A stretch of 64,000 nucleotides of DNA from Desulfomonile tiedjei (GCA_016218715.1 JACRDG010000048.1:1-64000), one strand, 5' to 3'; shown: positions 27,665 to 37,148, counted from the first letter of the stretch. Made by a program: numbers and translations. The notes: generated by a model not told the origin, from the letters alone.

Positions 27665-28096
27665 ATGAAGGCCTCACGGAGTGATAGAGGATTCACGGTA
27701 CTCGAAATGGTCTGGGCATTGGCAGTGATTGCCGCGCTCGGCGCCATCTATTTCTTTTTCCTGGAATCGTACAAAGAGCGCAGAACCGGCGAGCAGGCCG
27801 CCAAGGTGCTGATGCTCGCGGCACGGGCTGAAGAAGATTACTTCGCCAAAGAGCTGCAATACTTCGACGCGGAAGTCTCCGGCAATGGAGGCGACACGTA
27901 CTTGAAGTTTCCCGATGGGAAGAATTCATCGGTTCGGGTCCCTGAGAGAATTGTCCTGAGCTTGAAAGCTCGGGATGCGAGCCGCAAAGCGTTTACCGGT
28001 CACGCGTTTTACACCGGCGGCGATGTTCTTCACAAATACGACTCTGAATCTGGTAAGATCGTCACCGTTTCCCGCATCCAGGAAAAAACGGAATGA
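27665..28096 (+). CDS. Type IV pilin / pseudopilin-like protein
   Basis: The 143-residue protein starts with a prepilin-peptidase site (SDRG then FTVLEM with Glu at +5) and a hydrophobic helix to about residue 35, the signature of type IV pilins and type II secretion pseudopilins. The rest is a small globular domain with no cysteines. GGAGGAG lies before the ATG. The stop overlaps the next gene by 4 bp. It appears as a singleton away from any pil or gsp cluster, so its filament or role is unknown. Confidence 0.75.
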   Translation: MKASRSDRGFTVLEMVWALAVIAALGAIYFFFLESYKERRTGEQAAKVLMLAARAEEDYFAKELQYFDAEVSGNGGDTYLKFPDGKNSSVRVPERIVLSLKARDASRKAFTGHAFYTGGDVLHKYDSESGKIVTVSRIQEKTE

Positions 28097-28584
28097 AGAA
28101 ACGCATTATTGAGGCGTTCAAACGCCGCGAAATCGAGGTAGTGGTCACGGTTATCGGCGTCGTGTTCGTGGGCGCCATGGCCGCGGTGGCGCTGACCTTG
28201 AGCAACTCCATGGCCACCCCTCCGTATGAGTCCCTCACGATCTCCGACCTGGATCGCGTCTTTGCCACGGGGTACCTGAGGTTCCGTGAGGATGACGGAA
28301 CCCCGTACCTGAAAGTGGAGCTTCACAACGGCACCCTCTGGTGGATTAAGAAGGTCGAATTCGAGTTCGACGGCTTTACGTACACCGTGAGAGACGGCGA
28401 CGCATTCCGGCCGCTCCATATGTCCGCGCTGCGCTGTGAGCTCCAGAAAGCTCCGAAGGAGCAGGGCCGTATCGAATTTGACTTGAAGATCGTCCGCGCG
28501 TTCGGCCACCCGCCTGCGCAGGTGCAATGGGAACGCGAAAAGAAGAAGGTAGCCGGCGCGCCCAAGACCTCGGACATGCCCTAA
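28093..28584 (+). CDS. Single-pass membrane protein paired with the pilin-like gene
   Basis: The 163-residue protein has one membrane helix at about 18-38 and a periplasmic domain with beta-rich segments (LRFREDDGTPYLKVELHNG). It overlaps the upstream pilin-like gene by 4 bp (ATGA), which indicates coupling. I do not recognise the family. The pairing suggests an accessory of a pilin-like filament; this is inference. Confidence 0.6.
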   Translation: MKKRIIEAFKRREIEVVVTVIGVVFVGAMAAVALTLSNSMATPPYESLTISDLDRVFATGYLRFREDDGTPYLKVELHNGTLWWIKKVEFEFDGFTYTVRDGDAFRPLHMSALRCELQKAPKEQGRIEFDLKIVRAFGHPPAQVQWEREKKKVAGAPKTSDMP

Positions 28585-28834
28585 TCCCGACCGACCCTTC
28601 CGCTACCTGCCGAGGCAGGACCTTCCCCCCCTTTTTCCCTGTTCGCATAAGCGCTCAGCATTGAATACCGAATTGGTATCGGCCGTAGTGCCTCTTTGCA
28701 GAGCCCTCAAAACGGCACCGAGCCCTGGGAAAAAGTTTCCCCACTGCCGTCTTTTTGTAATAAGGTTTAGGTTCTGGAACTGATCCCCACAATAGAGTGT
28801 CAACCTATCAGTCATAAGTGGACGGAGGGAAGCT

Positions 28835-30130
28835 ATGGTAGGACAAACAGGTATAGGAGAACGCGATTTCCAGAGGGCCCTGGAGATTGGTCGGCCGCCC
28901 AACGTGGTCAAGCTCTTTCCCAATTCCCGGGCGCTCATTGTAAGCGGGAAGGCGATCGATCGGGCTATGCTGGCCAAAGGCAGGGCCATGACAATCGCTG
29001 CCAGCGTGAGAAATTCCTTTGTAGCCCGCGGGGCGCTCATGGCCGCGCAGAAAGCCAATGCCGCGATCATCATTGAAATTGCAAAGTCGGAAGGTGGAGC
29101 AGAAGCGTACTGTGCAGTGAGCCTGTGGAATATGGCCCGCCTCATCGACGCGCTCTGCAATGAGCTGGGGATAACGGTGCCGGTGGCCATACACGCGGAT
29201 CATTACGGCATCAAGAAAGCAAAGGACGCTGAGACGGCAAAGACCGAGATCCCGAGCCTGTTCGACGCAGGGATAACCTCCATCGCTATCGACGCTTCTC
29301 ACTTGCCGGATGCGGACAATCTCAAGGCAAATCTGGAACTGAATCAGTTCATTCCAGTTTGGGCCGGGTATGAAACCGAAGTGGGTGAGATCAAGGGGAA
29401 GGCCGGCCTCTCCACGGTGGAAGAGGCCCTTTTCCTTATCCAAGGCTTGAACGCGCACAGCATCTTCCCCGACTGGATTGCGCTGAACAACGGCACCACT
29501 CACGGAATCGAGAAAGACGACGCGGGAATACAGGTCGATCTCACGGCACGCATCCATCAGGCGCTCGAGCCATACAAGGTCTCAGGTGCGCAACACGGGA
29601 CCTCAGGGAACAGCTATGACCGGCTGCGGGCCATCGTTCAGCAGACTCGGACCACCAAGGCGAATGTCGCCACTGCTCTGCAGATGGTCTCCTGGGGCTT
29701 GAAAGTGAATGAGTACGGCAACGCGTACCAGGACGAAAACGGCGAGTTCGTGAAACTCCCCGGCGTAGGTCCCTCGGATGAAGTATGGGAGCAGATGAAA
29801 GCGTATGCCGCGGAGAAAGGTTGGAAAGGCGGAGACTTCAAGAAACTCAACCTCCCCTTCGAGAACAAACTCCTGGGCCGAACCCGCGAAGAGCGGGATC
29901 GGATGGCCGAAGCGGTGGAAGATTTCGTGTACAACATGATCGCGAACGTGTTCAACGCGGCAGACACCGCGCCTCTCGCCATCGAAGCGATCCTGAAAGC
30001 GGGCTCGTACGATCTGGGACCGAAGGGTACCCGCATCGAAGACCCTGCAGCGTGGGCAATGGACAAAATCAGCAAGAGAGCCGAGTCGCTGGCACCGGAC
30101 AAGGGCCCTGAAGGGAATTTCGAGGATTAA
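28835..30130 (+). CDS. Class II fructose-bisphosphate aldolase family protein
   Basis: The 431-residue protein has the zinc-binding IHADHYG motif of class II aldolases, plus GAQHGTSG and AAQKANAAIIIEIAKSEGG in the TIM barrel. It should split fructose 1,6-bisphosphate into DHAP and glyceraldehyde 3-phosphate, or a related sugar bisphosphate. At 431 residues it is longer than the usual 280-360, so substrate assignment within the family is open. The gene follows GGAGGGAAGCT. It converges on the methyltransferase gene through palindromic copy C. Confidence 0.85.
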   Translation: MVGQTGIGERDFQRALEIGRPPNVVKLFPNSRALIVSGKAIDRAMLAKGRAMTIAASVRNSFVARGALMAAQKANAAIIIEIAKSEGGAEAYCAVSLWNMARLIDALCNELGITVPVAIHADHYGIKKAKDAETAKTEIPSLFDAGITSIAIDASHLPDADNLKANLELNQFIPVWAGYETEVGEIKGKAGLSTVEEALFLIQGLNAHSIFPDWIALNNGTTHGIEKDDAGIQVDLTARIHQALEPYKVSGAQHGTSGNSYDRLRAIVQQTRTTKANVATALQMVSWGLKVNEYGNAYQDENGEFVKLPGVGPSDEVWEQMKAYAAEKGWKGGDFKKLNLPFENKLLGRTREERDRMAEAVEDFVYNMIANVFNAADTAPLAIEAILKAGSYDLGPKGTRIEDPAAWAMDKISKRAESLAPDKGPEGNFED

Positions 30131-30157
30131 TACCGGGTCGCAATCCAAAGAGGAACT

Positions 30158-30216
30158 GGGGAGAAGCCTCTTTTCAAAAAGGTTCTCCCCGGATTACTTC
30201 TTCGAAGCAGCCTGCG
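30158..30216. repeat. Palindromic element, copy C
   Basis: The inner hairpin GGGGAGAA...TTCTCCCC (30158-30190) carries the same sequence as copy D, including the CTTTTCAAAAAGG centre. The tail GGATTACTTCTTCGAAGCAGCCTG that follows supplies the stop codon and last codons (AASKK) of the methyltransferase gene at 30194. Confidence 0.7.
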
Positions 30217-31183
30217 CGGCTTTCAGGACATTTGCACACGAAACGCTGAAGTACCCCGGATCGATCTCGTGCCCGATGCATGACACACCAGCATGGACGC
30301 AGGCCATCGCGGTATGGCCCAGTCCCATAAACGGGTCCATGACGAGGTCCGCGCGAGATACGCCGTGCAAACGGATGCACATCTCGGCGAGCCGCGGGGG
30401 GAACGTTGCCGGATGAGGCCGTTCGCGGTTCCGGGACACAATGGTCTTGTACGGAATGAACCAGGTGTTTCCGCGACAGCGAAGATCCGCAGCCGTGGAC
30501 TTCCAGCGACCGATGTTGGATTTGTCCTTGTACGGCACGCCGATGGCCAGCCGATCCAGTTCCACGTCTCCGTGCTTGGTGAAGTGAAATACGTACTCGT
30601 GAGCGTCCGACAGAAAGCGCGGACTGTTGATCGGCTTGATGTGCCCCACGTTGATATCGTCTTCCAGGCCGTGGTCGTCCCCGTTGGACGAACGCTCAAT
30701 GGCTATGGATTTTATCCAGTGAATGGTGTTCTGTAGCTGGAAAACCTTTCCGAGTCGCTGAGCGGTCAGGAGCGGCCCCCACGGATCGGTCGGTTTTCCC
30801 GCAATGTTGAAGAACAGAGACCCGCGACTGCTGAGTACCCGAGAGACCTCCCGGGACCACTTCTCCATCCAGTCGAGATATGATTCCCGAGAAATGCTGT
30901 CGTCGTAAACCCCATACCTGATACCCAGATTATAGGGGGGTGAGGTGACCACCACATCCACGCTCCCGGCAGCCATGCCCCTCATCCCAGCGAGGCAGTC
31001 ACCAAGATGCAGCGAGATGGTCGTGCTGCCGTGAGGCAGTACCCAGAGCTTGTCCGAAGGGCCGGGCAACACGACATCCGCACCTACCGTTTCTGCGGCA
31101 CGCCCAGGGCTCACCGCACGTTTTGACGCGGACATTGTCGCGAAGATACTGCCCTGGACAGGCTGTTTCTTTTGCTTCGGCAA
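30194..31183 (-). CDS. Orphan beta-class DNA methyltransferase
   Basis: The 329-residue protein has motif IV TSPPYN at about 80-85 followed by motif I DPFMGLGHTAMACVHAG at about 287, the reversed order of beta-class N4-cytosine / N6-adenine methyltransferases. TSPPY favours N4-cytosine, but an adenine target cannot be excluded. The start is a TTG with GAGG upstream; an ATG at 31135 is possible. No restriction endonuclease is adjacent, so it looks like an orphan, perhaps a regulatory methylase. Its C-terminus is encoded by a palindromic element. Confidence 0.85.
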   Translation of the reverse strand: MPKQKKQPVQGSIFATMSASKRAVSPGRAAETVGADVVLPGPSDKLWVLPHGSTTISLHLGDCLAGMRGMAAGSVDVVVTSPPYNLGIRYGVYDDSISRESYLDWMEKWSREVSRVLSSRGSLFFNIAGKPTDPWGPLLTAQRLGKVFQLQNTIHWIKSIAIERSSNGDDHGLEDDINVGHIKPINSPRFLSDAHEYVFHFTKHGDVELDRLAIGVPYKDKSNIGRWKSTAADLRCRGNTWFIPYKTIVSRNRERPHPATFPPRLAEMCIRLHGVSRADLVMDPFMGLGHTAMACVHAGVSCIGHEIDPGYFSVSCANVLKAAQAASKK

Positions 31184-31210
31184 GAGGCGATCCTCGATGC
31201 GTCTCCGGTT

Positions 31211-31708
31211 TCAGCCTTGCTCGATCTTTGAGGCCTTCTCTTCCAGGAGCCCCCGCTGCTGCTCGCGGTAGTCCCTGAGCTTGGCGCGCAGGCTGGGATC
31301 GAATGCGGCAAGGATATGAACTGCGAGCAGGCCCGCGTTCTTCGCGCCGGCAGACCCCAGGCCCATGGTCGCGACCGGAACTCCTCCCGGCATCTGCACA
31401 GTCGAAAGAAGTGCGTCCAACCCTTTCAACGGGGATGAGTCCATTGGCACGCCGATCACCGGAATCACGGTGTGCGCTGCCAGGAACCCCGCGAGATGCG
31501 CGGCCATGCCAGCGCCTGCGATGAGGACTTTCCAGTCTTCCTCTTCCGCGCGGCGAGCGAGGCTCATGACCTTCTCCGGCGTCCGATGCGCGGAAGCGAC
31601 GGTCATGAAGTAGGGAACGCCGAACTCCTTGAGAATCCCCGCGGCCTTCTCCATGACTGGGAGATCCGAATCGCTCCCCATCACTATTCCGACTTGAATC
31701 TTCGCCAC
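31211..31708 (-). CDS. purE: N5-carboxyaminoimidazole ribonucleotide mutase
   Basis: The 165-residue protein matches PurE: GSDSD near the N-terminus, SAHRTP, and AGAGMAAHLAG. It rearranges N5-CAIR to CAIR in purine synthesis. The GTG at 31708 is chosen because it gives the family's length and lies 25 bp after the upstream stop; the frame is open to 31780 into the preceding gene. It sits after a stand-alone IMP cyclohydrolase gene, so the two purine genes are likely co-transcribed. Confidence 0.94.
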   Translation of the reverse strand: MAKIQVGIVMGSDSDLPVMEKAAGILKEFGVPYFMTVASAHRTPEKVMSLARRAEEEDWKVLIAGAGMAAHLAGFLAAHTVIPVIGVPMDSSPLKGLDALLSTVQMPGGVPVATMGLGSAGAKNAGLLAVHILAAFDPSLRAKLRDYREQQRGLLEEKASKIEQG

Positions 31709-31733
31709 TGATCTGTCCGTTTCCCGTTCCTCG

Positions 31734-32327
31734 TTATTTGAAGGTGTCGAGGTACCTGCCGATCGCGCCGTCGTATTCATGCGTCAGTTTAAACACTTTT
31801 GCGGCCAACCGGAAGTTCGTCGCCTCGGTCACCGATCCGCCGGTGGCATGCATCTCTTTGATTACCAGGTCGTAATCGGCAGGGTCTGTGATCACCGTCA
31901 CAAACGGGTAATTCTTCGCGGCAGCGCGCAGGAGCGCGGGACCGCCGATATCGATGTTTTCGATAGCTTCGGGAAGCGTGCAGCCCGGCCGCGCAACGGT
32001 CTTCTCAAAGGCGTAGAGGTTGACCACTACCATATCGATGGGCACGATTCCCTGCTCGTTCATGGCACGGACATGCTCCGGATTGGACCGAATACCGAGG
32101 ATCCCGCCGTGGACCTTGGGGTGCAGGGTTTTTACCCTGCCGTCCAGCATTTCGGGAAATCCGGTGAAATCAGAGACTTCTCTGATCGCGATTCCTGCCT
32201 GGGCCAGGGCCTTGGCAGTGCCCCCCGTAGAGAGAATCTCCACGCCGAATTCCGCAAGGGTTTTTCCGAGGCCGTCAATTCCGGACTTGTCGGTTACGCT
32301 GATGAGGGCACGTTGTATTTTCGGCAT
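31734..32327 (-). CDS. Stand-alone IMP cyclohydrolase (N-terminal half of PurH)
   Basis: The 197-residue protein is the MGS-like IMP cyclohydrolase domain alone. [41 protein letters not shown] and [18 protein letters not shown] match PurH residues of about 1-195. It ends at the domain border, with none of the AICAR formyltransferase domain that follows in bifunctional PurH. It closes the purine ring of FAICAR to IMP. GAGGAGG lies 6 nt before the ATG. The formyltransferase must be encoded elsewhere, or be replaced by PurP-type enzymes. Confidence 0.9.
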   Translation of the reverse strand: MPKIQRALISVTDKSGIDGLGKTLAEFGVEILSTGGTAKALAQAGIAIREVSDFTGFPEMLDGRVKTLHPKVHGGILGIRSNPEHVRAMNEQGIVPIDMVVVNLYAFEKTVARPGCTLPEAIENIDIGGPALLRAAAKNYPFVTVITDPADYDLVIKEMHATGGSVTEATNFRLAAKVFKLTHEYDGAIGRYLDTFK

Positions 32328-32465
32328 GCAAGCCTCCTCGCTAGCTGTTACGGTCAGTGTGCCGGTACCCGCTGCCGATCCGCGGGAGGGCGACCCGCAG
32401 GGCATGGCAAGGCATTCGAGGGGAAAAACCGCGGAACTCGGAATGCACCGGATCAGGTACGTCGG

Positions 32466-33374
32466 TCAGCGCACGGAGACTTTGGGTATGCCTTTGAACT
32501 TGTCGTCCTTTTTGTGTTGATCGAGGAGCGCCCGCGCCTCATTCCCCATTTCCCCGTTCGCGTCTGCCGCAGCCACTGTACCAAGGTTTTTCAATGCTTC
32601 GTCGCGATTCCCCGACTCGATCTGTACCTTACCCAACTCGAGAAGCCCCCTGATGTTGGATGGATCGCGTTCCGCAGCTTTCTTCAAATAGAGCAAAGCT
32701 CTCGTCTTGTCCTTGTCCTGTGCGTAGATCGCTCCGACCTGGTAGTAGGCGTCTTTGAACGCGGGGTCCAAACGGATCACCTTGAGATAGTTTTCCAGGG
32801 CTGCCGGGTAGAGTTTCTTCTCTTCCTGACAGAAAGCCAGGTTGTACAGAGCGTTTACGTTATCCTGTCGCAAGTCGACGGCTTTCTGGTAGTACTCGAT
32901 GGCCTTGTCGAGGTCCTTCTTGTTGTAGTATGCGAAGGCCATGTTGTACGCGGCCTTTTCCGGGGTGGAGTAGTTGCCGTCTTTCAGACATTCGGTGAAT
33001 TCCGCCAGAGCTTGATTGAAGTTCCCTTTTGCGAGAAACGCGGTCCCCAGATTGTTGCGAGCCTCGGTCAATTTGGGGTCGAGCTTAAGCGATTTGGTAT
33101 ACTGTTCTATCGCCTTGTCGTACAGCCCTTTCTGTTGGTACGCCAGCCCCAGCGCGTGATTGACGTCAGGATTGTCCGGCGCCGTGGCGAGGACCTCCTG
33201 GAGTTCTTTGATGGCCTCCGGGGTTCTCCCTTCCGCGATGTAATTGATCCCCAATTGATAACGGGTCTCAATGCTCTTATTCATTGAGGCGGGTGATTTG
33301 GTGGTCTGGGGCACGCACCCCCATACGGCCACTATCGCAACAAAGAACGAACTGAAGATTATCCGAGTGTTCAT
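32466..33374 (-). CDS. TPR-repeat lipoprotein
   Basis: The 302-residue protein has a lipoprotein signal with lipobox AVWGC at residue 20, then about seven tetratricopeptide repeats (GLAYQQKGLYDKAIEQYTKS, NNLGTAFLAKGNFNQALAEF, and similar) to about residue 270. This is the layout of PilF/PilW- and NlpI-type outer-membrane scaffold lipoproteins. GGAAG precedes the ATG. It stands alone on the strand; its partners are unknown. Confidence 0.82.
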   Translation of the reverse strand: MNTRIIFSSFFVAIVAVWGCVPQTTKSPASMNKSIETRYQLGINYIAEGRTPEAIKELQEVLATAPDNPDVNHALGLAYQQKGLYDKAIEQYTKSLKLDPKLTEARNNLGTAFLAKGNFNQALAEFTECLKDGNYSTPEKAAYNMAFAYYNKKDLDKAIEYYQKAVDLRQDNVNALYNLAFCQEEKKLYPAALENYLKVIRLDPAFKDAYYQVGAIYAQDKDKTRALLYLKKAAERDPSNIRGLLELGKVQIESGNRDEALKNLGTVAAADANGEMGNEARALLDQHKKDDKFKGIPKVSVR

Positions 33375-33567
33375 GGCTTTCTTCCTTCAGGACCTTCCTG
33401 ACCCGCCTGGTCTGGACAAAAATTCGAGCAAAAACGTCGAGCATGACGAAATGAGTCCGGATTCATCTGCCCTTCCATCGCCGGAGTGGACTTCTCGAGC
33501 GGTTCTTTCCTCTGAAGAGCGGGCCGGAGTGACTGAGCCAGGATTTCTCCGGTAGAGACGCACCGGT

Positions 33568-35139
33568 CTAAGATGATAGGAGTTCTCTGACAAAGGACGC
33601 AAGGAAGAGGCACAAGTCCGTGGTCGAATCCCAGGTCTGGAGATCGGCGGATTCGTCGGGGCCGAAAGGCTGGAACCGAGCTTTTTGGCTGTCGAGTAGT
33701 TCCCATCTTCCGTCGGAAGGCTCGTCCGGGAGGAGTATTCTCCTGGAGAGCCTGTCATGAATAACGTTGTCCGTTGCTGTGCACTCAATGATTCGGAAAC
33801 GCGCGCCGCATTCCCGGGCCAGATTTCGGGCTGCCTCGCGGTGATGATACCGTATGAACGAAGCGTCCAGAATAGTGGATTGTCCTCGCTGGAGCGCCTG
33901 CCGCGCCCTGGTCAGGAGTTCCCCGTAGGTCCGCTCCGTAGCATTGGCTGTATATAGCCCGCGTTCGAACTTGTCAAGGTGATGTTCAAGCTTATCAATG
34001 CCGTGCATCTCTTTTCGAATCACGTCGGACGCGAGTGGCTGCGCAGCGAGCCGTTTTCCCAGGGCTGTCGCGACCCGCGTTTTTCCTGTGCCGATGAGCC
34101 CTGCGGTAATAATGAGCGTCGGAGGCGGGTCCGGTTTGAAATAAGCCCTGGCCAGGCGGAAATGATCTTTGGCCGCCACGAGGTTGTGCTCTTTTTCCTC
34201 GTCTGAAATCTCGGGCTCGTCAAGGGTCAAGGCGGCCACCTTACCCCTTATATATGCTCGGTAAGACTTGTAAAACCCTATGAGCCGCAGGATGTCCCCG
34301 TCGCCGGACACCTCGGCGTACCGCGTGCCCAGAGGCCGTGAAAACGCAGGGAACCCCCAGTAGTCGAGATCCATCAGGAGAAAACCGAGATCCGCTGCCG
34401 TGTCGCTGTACCGGAACCGGTCGTTGAATTCAATGCAGTCGTACAGCATGATCTCATCGAGTACTACCACATGGTCCAAATGAAGGTCTCCGTGGCAGTC
34501 CCGGATAAAACCGCCTCTGACACGATCTCGAAAGAGATTCTCATGCACGAACAGGAAATCCTTGGCAAGGTATGAAGTCTCAGCATGGGTCTCCAGATCG
34601 ATGGCGCGACCGATGTACGGGAGGGTCTGCTTGAAATTCTCTTCCACATTGCCGTAAATGACGTCAATGCCACCGAAGCGGGCTATCTCCGGCCCCGTGG
34701 CCGCTATTGAGTGATAGTAGGCGAGCCGCTCCGCCAGTTGGCCCAGCATCTCGGAGGTGATGAGGTCTCGCTCCAGCATCGAACTCATCAAACATTCCTC
34801 GGGGATGTGTCGCATCAGAACGGCAAAGTCCACCTCCTCGCCGTCCCCGATCAGGTTGTATCCGTGCAATCCCCGATAGATCGGAACGACTCCGAGGTAA
34901 ATTCCCCGAGAAAACCGAGAGTTGAGTATGACCTCCTGATGGCAAAAATACTTCCGCTGTTCGGGAGTGGTGAAGTCGAGAAATCCCAGATTCACCGGTT
35001 TCTTGACCTTGTACACGAGGTCGTCGGTGACGAAAACAGCGGAAATATGGGTCTGGATAACCCGCACGCTCGCGGGACGATGCGGATACGCTGCCGGCTC
35101 CGATAGGTCGTGGATGATGGCTTCAATATGATCGCTCAT
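33568..35139 (-). CDS. APH-like kinase fused to an AAA/P-loop kinase domain
   Basis: The 523-residue protein joins two parts. Residues of about 30-310 resemble aminoglycoside phosphotransferases, with DCHGDLHLDHVV and DCIEFNDRFRYSD in place of the Brenner and DFG-like motifs. Residues of about 335-520 form a P-loop kinase-like domain with Walker A GLIGTGKT and an LSRRILLPDEPSDG segment. This two-domain layout is known in many bacteria but the substrate is not established. GAGGCG lies before the ATG. Confidence 0.82.
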   Translation of the reverse strand: MSDHIEAIIHDLSEPAAYPHRPASVRVIQTHISAVFVTDDLVYKVKKPVNLGFLDFTTPEQRKYFCHQEVILNSRFSRGIYLGVVPIYRGLHGYNLIGDGEEVDFAVLMRHIPEECLMSSMLERDLITSEMLGQLAERLAYYHSIAATGPEIARFGGIDVIYGNVEENFKQTLPYIGRAIDLETHAETSYLAKDFLFVHENLFRDRVRGGFIRDCHGDLHLDHVVVLDEIMLYDCIEFNDRFRYSDTAADLGFLLMDLDYWGFPAFSRPLGTRYAEVSGDGDILRLIGFYKSYRAYIRGKVAALTLDEPEISDEEKEHNLVAAKDHFRLARAYFKPDPPPTLIITAGLIGTGKTRVATALGKRLAAQPLASDVIRKEMHGIDKLEHHLDKFERGLYTANATERTYGELLTRARQALQRGQSTILDASFIRYHHREAARNLARECGARFRIIECTATDNVIHDRLSRRILLPDEPSDGRWELLDSQKARFQPFGPDESADLQTWDSTTDLCLFLASFVRELLSS

Positions 35140-35249
35140 GCCGGCGCCTCAATGTCAGAGGAATAGTCAACAATCATGACCGATTTCGTGGGACGGTGAA
35201 GCGATGCGAGGATTTGACCCCTCCGTGCCCCTTGGAGGTGGCATGGGTA

Positions 35250-36317
35250 TCACGTGGCGGCCTCCACCCCGGACGCCAGTTGGCCGCAGGCCGCGAGAAT
35301 GTCCTGGCCGCGAGATCGCCGGACTATGGCCATCAAGGACCGCGACATGAGGATTTCCTGAAATCGGAGGACCCTCGCGGGCGAGGGGGCTTGAAATTCT
35401 CCCTCCGGGTCCTGGTTCAGTGGAATCAAGTTTACCTTGGCCCGGATCGGATTGAGGATCCGCACCAGCTGCCTGGCATCTGCGTCCGAATCGTTGAAGC
35501 CACCGATCAGCACGTATTCAAAGGTGATGCGGGACCCGCGGGGTAACGGGTACTCCTTTAAAGCCGCCAGAAGCTCGGCAAGCGGGTACGTACGGTTGAT
35601 CGGCATGATGGCGCTTCGCTGTTCGTCGGTGACCGCATTGAGGCTTACCGCCAGCTTGACGCGAAGTTCACGACCCAGCTCCCGTATCTTGGGAACAAAG
35701 CCGCAGGTGGAGACAGTCAACCGCCGCCACGATATCTGCGGGCCGTTGGGATGCGTCATGATCCGGATGGCCCGGACCGTTTGGTCGAAATTGGCCAGCG
35801 GCTCCCCCATGCCCATGAAGACCACGTTGGTGATGTGGCTTTCCGGAAGTTCCCGCCGCACGGACAGGAGTTGTGAAACGATTTCCCCCGCGGTGAGGTT
35901 CCTCACCAGACCCATGCGACCGGTGCGGCAAATGCGGCATCCCATCGCGCATCCCACCTGGCTTGAAACGCACAGGGTATCGTGATCGTCTCCAGGGATG
36001 AAAACGGTTTCGACGCAGTGTCCGTCATCGAGCTGTAAGAGAAACTTGGTGGTGCCGTCTTCGGACTCGGTGCGCGCGGAAACCACCGGCCCGCAGATCG
36101 ATGCCCGCGTCGCGAGCTCTTCACGCAGCGCTTTGGATAGATTGGTCATCCCGTCGAAGGAAACGGCGAGCCCATGATGCACCCAGCGCATCACCTGCCC
36201 GCCGCGATACGTGTTCTGGCCCAGCTCGACCATGAAGGTCTCCAACTCGGAGAGTGTCAAGCCGGCGAGATCGGGACGACGGTGATGGACCTCTGTTTTC
36301 AAGAGCGGGGCTCCCAT
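35250..36317 (-). CDS. rlmN: 23S rRNA (adenine-C2)-methyltransferase RlmN
   Basis: This radical-SAM enzyme methylates A2503 of 23S rRNA and A37 of some tRNAs. The 355-residue protein has the cluster-binding CAMGCRICRTG (CxxxCxxC), the MGMGEPL SAM-binding motif, the STCGFVPKI segment and a C-terminal Cys in DILAACGQLA for the methyl-transfer cysteine. The ATG at 36317 with GGAG before it is preferred over one five codons upstream. It lies downstream of ndk on the same strand. Confidence 0.95.
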   Translation of the reverse strand: MGAPLLKTEVHHRRPDLAGLTLSELETFMVELGQNTYRGGQVMRWVHHGLAVSFDGMTNLSKALREELATRASICGPVVSARTESEDGTTKFLLQLDDGHCVETVFIPGDDHDTLCVSSQVGCAMGCRICRTGRMGLVRNLTAGEIVSQLLSVRRELPESHITNVVFMGMGEPLANFDQTVRAIRIMTHPNGPQISWRRLTVSTCGFVPKIRELGRELRVKLAVSLNAVTDEQRSAIMPINRTYPLAELLAALKEYPLPRGSRITFEYVLIGGFNDSDADARQLVRILNPIRAKVNLIPLNQDPEGEFQAPSPARVLRFQEILMSRSLMAIVRRSRGQDILAACGQLASGVEAAT

Positions 36318-36390
36318 GTGGTCTCCATTCACGGTTGCAGGAACTGCTCCCGAGGAAGCCCCTCAAGCGAGAAGCGCGCTCCCCGGTCGC

Positions 36391-36804
36391 TCAACAGATT
36401 TCTATGCCACTGAAAAAATGACCGATTTCAAATGCGGCGCTCTCCGGTGCATCGCTGCCGTGCACGATATTATTCTGTTTGCTGTCAGCCCAGCGGGCCC
36501 GAATGGTACCTTCCGCGGCCTCACGGGGATCGGTCGCGCCCATGAGGTCCCGATTGCGTTGGATAACGTTTTCGCCCTCCAGTACCATTATAACCACTGG
36601 CCCGGATATCATGAAGTCCACCAGTTCGCCGAAGAAGGGACGTTCCTTGTGCACGTAATAGAAGCCTTCCGCCTCGCCGCGGCTGAGCCTCTTCATCTTC
36701 ATGGCCGCAATCCGGAAGCCGGCATCCTCGAAAACCTGGACCACATTGCCGATGAGTCTTTTGCAAACGCCATCAGGTTTGATGATCGACAGGGTACGCT
36801 CCAT
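36391..36804 (-). CDS. ndk: Nucleoside diphosphate kinase
   Basis: The 137-residue protein transfers the gamma-phosphate from ATP to NDPs through phosphohistidine His115 in [20 protein letters not shown], the Kpn-loop region and [14 protein letters not shown] are conserved. The ATG at 36804 has a GAGGAGG 6 nt upstream; the frame is open to 37113 without support. It lies 74 bp upstream of rlmN on the same strand. Confidence 0.97.
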   Translation of the reverse strand: MERTLSIIKPDGVCKRLIGNVVQVFEDAGFRIAAMKMKRLSRGEAEGFYYVHKERPFFGELVDFMISGPVVIMVLEGENVIQRNRDLMGATDPREAAEGTIRARWADSKQNNIVHGSDAPESAAFEIGHFFSGIEIC

Positions 36805-37148
36805 TCTATCCTCCTCGCACCGATCGCTTGAGATTTGTAGCGATTGGGGAATCTTCCAACCGTTTCGAAATACCCATCCGTTCAACCGCGAATCTCCGTG
36901 GTGCTGAGGAGGTTCAGCGGTTGACCGGGAATGTGGCGGCATAATCGTAACGGACCGGAGTGAGAGCTTCCCGGCCCCAATGCCGTTCGCCCGGTTTCGT
37001 CCCTCAGCGGTGTCTCTAACGTCACCGGAGGAGACGTGCGACTTGCTTGGTTTGAGCTGAGAGGCTATTGCGTGAAGCAATGCTACCCAGGGATCGCGGC
37101 ACAAACCTGCCACGATCTCTCAACCGCATAGGCATAGACGATAGGCTC

